In this document: positions 25,841 through 33,620 of the stretch, piece after piece | Layout: each line of letters opens with the position of its first letter | How positions within the stretch are numbered: position 1 is the first letter of the stretch | NCBI GenBank assembly: GCA_035545855.1 | Contig: DASZXK010000058.1 | Location: 62,001-126,000 of the forward strand | Direction: 5' to 3' | DNA: 64,000 bases | Origin: DASZVB01 sp035545855 | GTDB lineage: Bacteria > Myxococcota_A > Polyangia > Polyangiales > Polyangiaceae | Program-made: the position numbers and the translations under genes | Notes under the pieces: generated by a model | Told to the model about the DNA's origin: nothing | Seen by the model: only the letters and a program-made list of their open reading frames with translations | The model's database searches: none

Positions 25841-26924
25841 GCTTGGAGCGTCGTTCCTGCACTCGTTGTTTCACGAACTGCACCAGGGCGTCCACGTAAG
25901 ACTCGAAGGAGGGGCATTCGATTCCCGAGCCGTGAAGGACGTCGTCGGCATTCCTCGAGTCGTATCGAACCGGCGTCGTGATGTGGTCCAGGAAGGCCCG
26001 CGGGCTCTTCGAGAGGAGCGAGACTCCCGGAGCGCCGAGGAGGGCTTTCGTGACGCGGGATGGGATGAACCCGCCGGGAAGTCGCCGCCCGCCGCTCTGC
26101 GCGACGAGCTGGAACACGCGCCGCACCGTGAGCGGGTTCGGATCCACGACGTGGAAGGTCTTCCCGATCGCCTGCGGACTCTCGGCGATGTGGCGCGCGG
26201 CGCGGACCACGTAGTCCACGGGTACGAGGTTCATCAGCACGTCTCCCCGGGTCGGGAGCAGCACGGGCATCTCCTGCGGAGCGTTCAGCATCAGGAGGAT
26301 CAAGAGGTACGGTCCGTCGAAGCGATCCACCTCTCCGGTGCGCGAATCCCCGACGACCTGGGTCGGACGGATGACGGTGATCGGCAGGTCCTTCATGGCG
26401 GCGCGAGCGAGCCGCTCGGCGCGAGCGAGCGTCTCCTCGACCGGAGAGCGAAACGTCTGCCGAGCGGCGAGATCGTCCTCGAGGACCAGGCCCGTCCGGT
26501 TGCCGCTCACCTCCGCGCTCGAGTGGATCGCGATGCACCGGAGGCGCTCGCACATTCGCCCGAACTCGATCACCTCGCGCGTCGCGCCGACGTTCACGTA
26601 CTCGGCGATCTTGCGCGTCGCGCTCGGATAGGTGACCTGCGCCAGGTGGTGAACGCGATGGACCCGGGCGGCGAGCTCCCGGTACTCCGCGCCGCTCAGG
26701 CCGAGGTCGATCGCGGCCGCGTCCCCTTCGTAGAGCAGGATGCGCGCCTGCTCGTCCCTGTCCCGCTGGGCGACGAACGCCTTTGCCTGCTCGGCGAGCT
26801 TCGGGTGAACGATCGCGGCGATGAGCGACGTCTTCTTGGCTCCGAGGAGCTCTTCCACCATCTTCCGGGCGCGGAAGCTCGGAAAGCCCGTGACTAGGAC
26901 GACTTCGTCGTGGGTCTCTGCCAT
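25806..26924 (-). CDS. Extended-SDR / thioester-reductase-like protein with degenerate motifs
   Basis: The 372-residue protein follows the plan of NAD(P)-binding extended SDRs: VVLVTGFPSF at the N-terminus, HHLAQVTYPSA, YVNVGATREVIEF, IHSSAEVSG, ITVIRPTQVVGDSRTG and VPVDYVVRAARH. The nucleotide-binding glycine motif is reduced to TGFPSFRARK instead of TGxxGxxG. The usual Tyr-x-x-x-Lys pair after the Ser is not evident (PVEETLARAERLARA). It may therefore bind without catalysing the standard reaction. The ATG directly follows the TAG of the lipoprotein gene upstream (TAGATG), with no gap. Confidence 0.8.
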   Translation of the reverse strand: MAETHDEVVLVTGFPSFRARKMVEELLGAKKTSLIAAIVHPKLAEQAKAFVAQRDRDEQARILLYEGDAAAIDLGLSGAEYRELAARVHRVHHLAQVTYPSATRKIAEYVNVGATREVIEFGRMCERLRCIAIHSSAEVSGNRTGLVLEDDLAARQTFRSPVEETLARAERLARAAMKDLPITVIRPTQVVGDSRTGEVDRFDGPYLLILLMLNAPQEMPVLLPTRGDVLMNLVPVDYVVRAARHIAESPQAIGKTFHVVDPNPLTVRRVFQLVAQSGGRRLPGGFIPSRVTKALLGAPGVSLLSKSPRAFLDHITTPVRYDSRNADDVLHGSGIECPSFESYVDALVQFVKQRVQERRSKHEEAEVEDPFS

Positions 26925-28349
26925 CTACTTCGAGCAGTAGTATGCCCCGACTCCCTGGAGGAAGAGGCCGATGTCGGAGATGGTGTCGAAATCGCAGAAG
27001 GCCGCGTCGCCGCCGAACGCCGCGTCCGCGCAAAGGCCCCCGGCGACGTACGGCGTGCAGGCCCCTCCCGAGGCGAAGACGGTCCTCTGGCAGGTCGACT
27101 GGTCGGCGCTCGAGCAGCCGCCGCACGTTCCGTCCAGGCAGTCGGTCGCGCAGGTCAGCGCCTCGTTGCAGGCCGTCGTCAGGAATGGGGCGAGACACTT
27201 GGCGACGCCCGTCGCGCCGAAGAACTGAGAGACGCACGTGAAGCACTCCGGGTTCGACCGCGCGAGCGCCGTCGCCGCCGTGGTGCAGCTCGGCGAGCTC
27301 GTTCGCCCCTTGCACGCCCTCTGGAGCGCGGAGAGATTGGCGGCGGTGCACGCCGTCGAGGTCTGGGGAGGAGTCGTGACGCTCCCGGGCGCGCAACCGC
27401 CGTAAGGATCCGGGCACGTCTGGCCGGGCGCGGCGCAGGCGCCGCTCTGGCACGTCTCGCCGGTCCCGCACGCGTCGCAGAGCCCGCCGTAGACGCCGCA
27501 GGCACGCGCCGTCGTACCGGGCCGGCAGGCGCCGTTCGGCATGCAGCAGCCGCCGCAATCGTCCGGACCGCAGTGCGCCCCGGAGTAGCAGAAGCCGGCG
27601 GCCGCGCAGTGCTGCCCGGTCGACGTGCAGTCCGCGCACGCATGAGCCGTGGTCCCGCAGGCGTCGTCGAGACGTCCGGAGACGCAAGCGCCGCTCGCAT
27701 CGCAACATCCGGTCGGACACGTGATGCTGCTGCACGTCGGGACGAACCCGCCCGCGCCGAGAGCCCCGCCGCTCCCGACGGTTCCTCCCGCGTTCACCGC
27801 GCCGCCGTTCCCGACGGTTCCTCCGGCGTTCATCGCGCCGCCGTTCCCGACGGTTCCTCCGGCGTTCACCGCGCCGCCGCTCCCGACGGCTCCGCCCGCG
27901 TTCACCGCGCCGCCGTTCCCGATGACGCCGCCGGCGTTCACCGTCCCGCCGTTCCCGACGGTTCCTCCGGCGTTCACGGTCCCGCCGGTGCTCACGGTGC
28001 CGCCGCTCCCCGGGATTCCGCCGGCACCGAGCACTCCGCCGCTCCCGACCGCGCCGCCCGTTTCGGATGAACCACCGGCGCCGACGGTTCCACCCGGGAA
28101 CGAGCCACCCTTGCCGCCGCTCCCGGGCTCGCCGCCCGTCGTCAGGAAACCGCCGCTGCCGGGGACGCCGCCGGAACCACTCCCGAGACCCGCTCCCGAG
28201 TCCACGAGGAGGCCACCGTCGAACGGTGGCGGGAACAGCTCGTCCGCATCGAGGCTGGATCGCCCCTCGCACGCGGTCGGGAGCAGCGGGAGCAGGCCCA
28301 CGCCGGACAGGACGAGGGCTCGGAAGCCGAGGAAGCGCGCCGTCGACAT
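26925..28349 (-). CDS. Cys-rich lipoprotein with 12-residue Gly-rich tandem repeats
   Basis: I choose ATG 28349 (MSTARFLGFRALV), preceded by CGAGGATC, over an ATG eight codons upstream. The 474-residue product has a signal peptide ending LPTACEG, probably lipidated. Residues about 40-195 are a linker built from the unit NAGGTVGNGGAV. The C-terminal half is Cys-rich: CPTGCCDASGAC, CGPDDCGGCCMPNGAC and ACGTGETCQSGAC. A helical segment with paired cysteines follows (CFTCVSQFFG, CATDCLDGTCGGC), and the protein ends in YYCSK. The fold is probably disulfide-stabilised and extracellular. The role is unknown. Confidence 0.8.
   Translation of the reverse strand: MSTARFLGFRALVLSGVGLLPLLPTACEGRSSLDADELFPPPFDGGLLVDSGAGLGSGSGGVPGSGGFLTTGGEPGSGGKGGSFPGGTVGAGGSSETGGAVGSGGVLGAGGIPGSGGTVSTGGTVNAGGTVGNGGTVNAGGVIGNGGAVNAGGAVGSGGAVNAGGTVGNGGAMNAGGTVGNGGAVNAGGTVGSGGALGAGGFVPTCSSITCPTGCCDASGACVSGRLDDACGTTAHACADCTSTGQHCAAAGFCYSGAHCGPDDCGGCCMPNGACRPGTTARACGVYGGLCDACGTGETCQSGACAAPGQTCPDPYGGCAPGSVTTPPQTSTACTAANLSALQRACKGRTSSPSCTTAATALARSNPECFTCVSQFFGATGVAKCLAPFLTTACNEALTCATDCLDGTCGGCSSADQSTCQRTVFASGGACTPYVAGGLCADAAFGGDAAFCDFDTISDIGLFLQGVGAYYCSK
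27777..27995. repeat. 36-bp tandem repeat inside the Cys-rich lipoprotein gene
   Basis: A GTTCAcCGcgCCGCCG-type unit restarts at 27792, 27828, 27864, 27900, 27936 and 27972, an exact 36-bp period. The units are contiguous and in frame, each giving 12 residues (NAGG followed by TVGNGGAV variants). There are no unique spacers, so this is not a CRISPR array. Confidence 0.92.
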
Positions 28350-28430
28350 GATCCTCGATTGAACCACGCCCACCGGGGCCTCGCACGTCGTCCCCCGCCC
28401 CGGAGCCCGTTTACGGCCCCGTCGCTCGCT

Positions 28431-30119
28431 TCACGGGGACGCGGCGCGCGGAGCGAGGATCTCCGGGAGCCCGACGCGAAGTGCGGCTTCGGAGACGGCG
28501 AGGTCGGCGAAGAGCACGCGGCGGTCCGTGCCGACGGTCAGCGTCGAGAAACCGGTCAGCGCCGGGGGGCGACCGGTCCGTATCGCGAGCATGGCCGTCG
28601 TGTTCGCGGCCGCTCTCGACACGGCGCGGGCGACGGTGGGATCCGCCGAGAGCGGCGGGCCCGTGGGAGCGAGCAGACCGGCGAGCGCCGGCCCGACCGC
28701 TCCGCGCGCGCCGACGGCGAGGACCGGAGCCGGGACGGACGAGGCCATCACCTCGACGGGCGGAAGCGCCGTCTTGGCGCCGCGAGCGCCTTCGACGCGG
28801 ACCCCGGTTAGCCCCGTGACGCCGGGAACGGACGGCGTGGCGAGCGAGGCGGATACGGGGACGCCATTCGCCGAGAGGAGATCGGCGAACGGCGGCGCGC
28901 GCAGCACGGCGGGGAGCGCGCGGACCGCCGCGCCGAGTCGCGCGGGCTCCCCGCCCACTCCGCGCGCGAACGGCGTCGGCACCGCGCCCGAATCCAGCAC
29001 GGCGAAGAGACTCGTCGTGCCGAGGCCGGCGCGAAGGTCGTCCACGAACGCTTCGACGCGAGCTCGATCCGCGGCGCGGAGCCGATCGCCGAGCACCGAG
29101 CGGACGAAGTCGCTTCCGCCGTGAGAAGCGCCCTCGGAGTGGACGAGGGCCGCGAACGCGACGCCCTCCGGCGCCGAGCCGAGGAGCGCCGCATCACCGA
29201 TCGGAGCGTCCCGAACGAGCTCGGAAGCTCGGCCCACCGCCGCCGGCACGAGCTCCACACGCGCGTCCAGCACGTCCCCGGAGAACCGCGCGTCGAGTTT
29301 GGCCTCGGTGCACGAGGCGATCACGTCCGTCACGGCCGTCACGGCGGAGGCGAGCGCCGCCGTCACCGCCCGCGGATCGCCGAAATCGGGGTCCCGGCCG
29401 CGTTCCTTCCGGGTCCTCGCGTCCGCGTCGGCCAGCGCCTGGATCCACGCGCTCGCTTGCTTCCGGAGACCGGCGGCGACCACGCCGGAGAGCGCGGAGC
29501 GGGGCACCGTGAGCGAGAGCCCGTCCCGGTCCTTCTGGGACGGCAGCAGCGTCCGCCCCACGTACGCTCCGGCGTCCGACAGCGCCACTCGGCCCGACGC
29601 GATCACGAGCGCGTCCCCCGCGACGCCGAGCGCGAGCGGCACCGCCGCTCCCTTCTGCACGAGCGGGACGAGACCGGACGGCGTGCGGGGTCCCGCCGCG
29701 AAGCGCGCCTCGCTCCCCGTGGAGAGCGAGGCAGCGAGCTCCGCACCGCTCGTCACCTTGACTCCGACGACCCACGCGAGCCCGTCGCGCTCGTCGACGA
29801 GCGCGAGGGCGAGCGGCGCGCGGTCGTCCACCAGCCCGGCGGAGAGCGGCGACGCCCCGATGAGCGTCGTGACCGCGAGCGGGAACGTGGACGGCACCGC
29901 GAGCGCGCGCCCGCCGATCCGTTCTCGAACCGACGCCCACGTGGCTGCCACGTTTCCGAGGGCGCCGTCCGCGATGAGTGACTCGGGCGGCGGCGGAGGC
30001 GGAGTCGGCGGCGTCTCCGCCGTGGGCGGGGGGGAATCCTTCCGGCACGCGACCGACCCGAAGACCGCGAGGCACCCGGCGAGCGCCGCGCGAACGGCGA
30101 CGCGAGCGCACGCCGTCAC
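28431..30119 (-). CDS. Lipoprotein of unknown function
   Basis: The frame is open to 30311 but overlaps ssb there. A GTG at 30119 (VTACARVAVRAALAGCLAVF), eight bases after GGAG, gives 562 residues with a lipoprotein signal ending GSVACRKD. A Pro-rich spacer (ETPPTPPPPPPES) leads into a long alpha/beta region rich in Ala, Val and Gly. Features include ATTLIGASPLSAGLVDD-type strands and helices such as TAALASAVTAVTDVIASCTE. It looks like a duplicated alpha/beta module, perhaps like other lipoproteins of DUF3352 type, but I cannot confirm this. It is downstream of ssb by 55 bp. Confidence 0.7.
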   Translation of the reverse strand: MTACARVAVRAALAGCLAVFGSVACRKDSPPPTAETPPTPPPPPPESLIADGALGNVAATWASVRERIGGRALAVPSTFPLAVTTLIGASPLSAGLVDDRAPLALALVDERDGLAWVVGVKVTSGAELAASLSTGSEARFAAGPRTPSGLVPLVQKGAAVPLALGVAGDALVIASGRVALSDAGAYVGRTLLPSQKDRDGLSLTVPRSALSGVVAAGLRKQASAWIQALADADARTRKERGRDPDFGDPRAVTAALASAVTAVTDVIASCTEAKLDARFSGDVLDARVELVPAAVGRASELVRDAPIGDAALLGSAPEGVAFAALVHSEGASHGGSDFVRSVLGDRLRAADRARVEAFVDDLRAGLGTTSLFAVLDSGAVPTPFARGVGGEPARLGAAVRALPAVLRAPPFADLLSANGVPVSASLATPSVPGVTGLTGVRVEGARGAKTALPPVEVMASSVPAPVLAVGARGAVGPALAGLLAPTGPPLSADPTVARAVSRAAANTTAMLAIRTGRPPALTGFSTLTVGTDRRVLFADLAVSEAALRVGLPEILAPRAASP

Positions 30120-30174
30120 GAGGCGCTCCGGGCCGAGGGAGCGTGCGGGAGCGGCAGAGCCGACGCGGTCCGGA

Positions 30175-30663
<489 letters not shown>

Positions 30664-30737
30664 GGGTCGTTCGCCTCCGAGACCACCGTGTGGTCGCGAG
30701 ACGACCGGGAGTCAATAGAGCGGAGTGACGTTGTCTT

Positions 30738-31292
30738 TCAGGGGAGCGTCGGCAGCTTCGGACGTCGAGGTGGAGCGTCCAGCCCGTCCCGCTCCCGGAG
30801 CATCGCGAGGATGTCTTCCCGGATCGACGCCAGCGCCTCACGCACGCGCGCGTGCGTCTCCGCCCGCGCGAGATCGGCCGACGACGGCGAGTGCGACGGC
30901 ATCGCGGCTGCGACGGGAACGGCGGCGGGGAGCGCGACGGCGGCGGCAATCGGCACGGCCACGGCAGCGGTCGGCGCCTCTGGCCGCGACTCCGTCACCG
31001 TCTCGACCGCGGCGTCGACCTGGGGCGAGCGAGCGCCGGCCACCTCGGGCTCGCGGAGCTTGCGCTTCGCCCCGGCGATCGTGAACCCCTGATTCTTCAG
31101 GAGGTCCTTCACGCGAAGGAGCTTCTCCACGTCCTTCCGGGAGTAGACGCGTTGGCCCTTGTGGGACTTCTGCGGCCGGATCGTGCGGAACTCCGTCTCC
31201 CAGTAACGGAGGACGTGAGGCTGGACTCCGACGATCTGCGAAACCTCGCCGATGCGGTAGTAGAGCTTCACCAGTTCGCGCGAAGCGCTCAC
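30738..31292 (-). CDS. MerR-family transcriptional regulator next to ihfA
   Basis: The 184-residue protein starts at GTG 31292. Its N-terminal winged-helix domain reads YYRIGEVSQIVGVQPHVLRY, WETEFRTIRPQKSHKGQRVY and SRKDVEKLLRVKDLLKNQGF, typical of MerR proteins. A long Ala/Val/Pro-rich linker (about residues 85-145) and a helical tail follow. No metal-binding cysteines are seen. This MerR type next to ihfA is a common arrangement in many proteobacteria. The start is one base after the ihfA stop, so the two genes are co-translated. Confidence 0.9.
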   Translation of the reverse strand: MSASRELVKLYYRIGEVSQIVGVQPHVLRYWETEFRTIRPQKSHKGQRVYSRKDVEKLLRVKDLLKNQGFTIAGAKRKLREPEVAGARSPQVDAAVETVTESRPEAPTAAVAVPIAAAVALPAAVPVAAAMPSHSPSSADLARAETHARVREALASIREDILAMLRERDGLDAPPRRPKLPTLP

Positions 31293-31293
31293 G

Positions 31294-31617
31294 TCACTCC
31301 TCGGCGGATGCGCCGGACTGTGCCTCGCCGGGGGTCGCTTCGTCGTTCAACTCCTGCTTCAGGAGCTGGCTCGCCTTGAAGTTCAGGACCCGGCGCGCCG
31401 TGATGACGATCGGGTCTCCCGTCTGGGGATTTCTGCCCTGACGCTGTCTCTTGTCCCGGAGCACGAAGTTTCCGAAGCCGGAGATCTTGATCTTCTCGCC
31501 GCGACCGAGGGTCTCCTTCATCGTCTCGAACACGAGATCGACGAGGTCCGCGGACTCCTTTTTCGAGAAGCCTCCGAGCTTCGTGTACACGGCTTGGACG
31601 ATGTCGGCCTTGGTCAT
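31294..31617 (-). CDS. ihfA: Integration host factor alpha subunit (HU/IHF family)
   Basis: The 107-residue protein is a standard HU/IHF-fold DNA-bending protein. Its N-terminus is MTKADIVQAVYTKLGGFSKK, and it has KIKISGFGNFVLRDKRQRQG and the arm segment GRNPQTGDPIVITARRVLNF, whose Pro intercalates into DNA. The 15-residue C-terminal tail (NDEATPGEAQSGASAEE region) is longer than in E. coli. An AAGGGGGAA ribosome site precedes the ATG. It is probably co-transcribed with the MerR gene downstream. Confidence 0.95.
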   Translation of the reverse strand: MTKADIVQAVYTKLGGFSKKESADLVDLVFETMKETLGRGEKIKISGFGNFVLRDKRQRQGRNPQTGDPIVITARRVLNFKASQLLKQELNDEATPGEAQSGASAEE

Positions 31618-31904
31618 GGGTTCCCCCTTCGGGAGCTCTGGACCCTGCGGAAGGCTTCAGGACGACCCTTACCGGGGCGTCCCTGGGCGCGCCGCCATGA
31701 AGCAGTACCCAAACGTACTTCAATACTTACCCACCAGACACCAAAAGTCCATCGAGCTCGGTACGGAGCCGGGAGGGCCGGCGCTTCCGCCGGGTCCCGC
31801 GCGGCGACGGGCACGGGGGGACGGGACGGGCGGGACGGAGGCCGAGGGCGGCCCCCACCAGGATCCCGGACAGGCTCCGTGGCCGGACGGGGCGGCGCCG
31901 GCGT
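31618..31904. other. 287-bp intergenic region upstream of ihfA
   Basis: This region lies between the ihfA start and the stop of the glycosyltransferase gene, both on the minus strand. A stretch near 31696-31745 is much richer in A and T than the surroundings, and is the likely ihfA promoter area, but no clear -35/-10 pair stands out. The rest is GC-rich with no reading frame that looks real and no convincing hairpin. Confidence 0.5.
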
Positions 31905-33413
31905 TCAGAGCGCGACGGAAGCGCCCTCGCGGGCGGCTTCGTTCTCCACGGAGGTGGAGGAGATGCGATCGGCCGTCTGGCGCTGCCCGAGCTGCTCGAA
32001 CGCGACGAGCCAGGCGACGTAGCCGTAGCCCATCATGAACAGGAACGCGAACGGCGTCGCGAACCAGTGCCGCGTCTCGATCGAAGCGACGACGCTCGCG
32101 AAGGAGACGAGGGAGAGCCCGATCTCCACGAACGGCAGGCGCGCGACCTGCCAGTAGCGCCCCGCAGCGGCGCCGCGCTTCGGAGTCCGGACGAACTCCC
32201 CCGCCATGGAACCCATGCCGTCCGTGACGGCGCGCGTGAGGTGCGGCGAGAGCCCCGCGCCGAGAGCGATCAGCGCCGGAAGGCGGCGGAAGGCCTCCCA
32301 GACGGTGCGGCCCTGGGCCGTCTCGGCCATCGAGTAGAAGGTGACGAGCGACCCGGTCGCGCCCATGCAGAGCGGCAGATCGATCATGAGGAGCGTCTTT
32401 CCGTCCGTCGCCGGGAGGACGATGAGCGCCGGGAGCAGGAGCACGCTGAGGAGGAGCATCAGCGGGTACGCGAAGTGCGGCGTCATGTGGAAGCACGCTT
32501 CCATCCGCTGGCGGAGCGAGAGCTCGGCGGAGAGGACTCGACCGAGGAGCTTCCGCGCCGTCTGCACGGTGCCCTTCGCCCAGCGGTATTGCTGGGCGCG
32601 GAACGCGCTCATCTCGGCCGGGAGCTCGGCGGGAGTGACGACGTCGGGCCGGTAGATGAAGCGGTAACCCGCGAGCTGCGCGCGGTAGGAGAGATCCAGG
32701 TCTTCCGTGAGCGTGTCGTGCTGCCAGCCGCCCGCGGCTGCGATGGCCGCGCGGCGCCAGATGCCGCCCGTGCCGGAGAAATTGAACATGCAGCCCGAGC
32801 CGAAGCGCGCGCGGTTTTCGACGAGGTGATGACCGTCCAGCATGAGCGCCTGCACGCTCGTGAGGAGGCTCTCGTCCCGGTTCAGGTGAGCCCAGCGCGT
32901 CTGCACCATGCCGACCTTCGGGTCCTCGAAGTCCCCGACGACCGCGCGAAGAAACTCTGGCTGCGGCACGAAGTCCGCGTCGAAGATCGCGACCAGCTCG
33001 CCCTTCGCCTGCGCGAGCCCGAACTCGAGCGCGCCCGCCTTGTACCCGACACGGTTCGGCCGCCGGAGGTACACGGCGTCGAGCCCGCGGTCCCGGAGCT
33101 CCATCACCTTGCGTCGCGCGAGGGATTCCGTCTCGTCCGTCGAGTCGTCCAGCACCTGGATCTCGAAGCGGTCCGCCGGGTAGTCGAAACGCGCGACGGC
33201 ATCGAGCAGTCGCTCGACGACGGTGGCCTCGTTGTAGAGGGGGAGCTGCACCGTGACGACGGGGAGCTCGTCGTCCGGCAGCGTCACGCGCGAGAGCGCG
33301 GCGCGGAGCTGCTTCCGGTAGCGGACGCAGAGCCACACGAGGTGCGCGCGATGAACGCCGTAGGCGCAGAGGAGAAGGAGGACCGCGAAGTAGGCGACCA
33401 GGAAGACGGCCAT
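31905..33413 (-). CDS. Cellulose-synthase-like membrane glycosyltransferase (GT2, CslA type)
   Basis: The 502-residue protein begins with a membrane helix (VFLVAYFAVLLLLCAYGV). A GT2 domain follows with VTVQLPLYNE, VLDDSTDET (Asp), AIFDADFVP (DxD) and TLTEDLDLSYR (TED), and the acceptor motif QQYRW at about residue 265. Four or more C-terminal membrane segments form the export channel. It resembles CslA-type glucomannan synthases, which use a nucleotide sugar in the cytoplasm and push the beta-linked chain through the membrane. The actual sugar is unknown. It is divergent from polA. Confidence 0.9.
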   Translation of the reverse strand: MAVFLVAYFAVLLLLCAYGVHRAHLVWLCVRYRKQLRAALSRVTLPDDELPVVTVQLPLYNEATVVERLLDAVARFDYPADRFEIQVLDDSTDETESLARRKVMELRDRGLDAVYLRRPNRVGYKAGALEFGLAQAKGELVAIFDADFVPQPEFLRAVVGDFEDPKVGMVQTRWAHLNRDESLLTSVQALMLDGHHLVENRARFGSGCMFNFSGTGGIWRRAAIAAAGGWQHDTLTEDLDLSYRAQLAGYRFIYRPDVVTPAELPAEMSAFRAQQYRWAKGTVQTARKLLGRVLSAELSLRQRMEACFHMTPHFAYPLMLLLSVLLLPALIVLPATDGKTLLMIDLPLCMGATGSLVTFYSMAETAQGRTVWEAFRRLPALIALGAGLSPHLTRAVTDGMGSMAGEFVRTPKRGAAAGRYWQVARLPFVEIGLSLVSFASVVASIETRHWFATPFAFLFMMGYGYVAWLVAFEQLGQRQTADRISSTSVENEAAREGASVAL

Positions 33414-33620
33414 GGGCGGCCGTTCAGTAACACTACATGACGCACTGAGTTGTCACTCGATTGTAAATCGTTGTTTCCGCTTGTAGCCAGGCAAATTAAT
33501 GCGTCCTTTCCAGTAGTTATGACCAGCCCAGGGGCCGGCCAGCGCACCGCGGCGAACGCACTGGTTCCACCACTCCAGGACCCGCGCTCGACCCGAAGAG
33601 TGATAGAGCCGGCTCCGCCG
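33414..33620. promoter_or_regulatory. AT-rich divergent intergenic region between the CslA-like gene and polA
   Basis: About 100 bp at 33421-33520 is clearly lower in GC than its surroundings, which fits a divergent promoter region. It holds an exact palindrome CGATT-GTA-AATCG at 33458-33470. I could not assign confident -35/-10 hexamers. The first in-frame polA start candidates are ATG 33519 (no ribosome site) and ATG 33621. Confidence 0.45.

Noticed and set aside
27777..27995. Regular 36-bp repeats that could suggest a CRISPR array
   Set aside because: Units are contiguous without unique spacers, lie in frame within a lipoprotein gene, and no cas genes are near.
27649..28362. 237-residue plus-strand Pro-rich frame
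   Set aside because: It is antisense to the 36-bp repeat linker of the lipoprotein at 26925 and has no ribosome site or recognisable domain.
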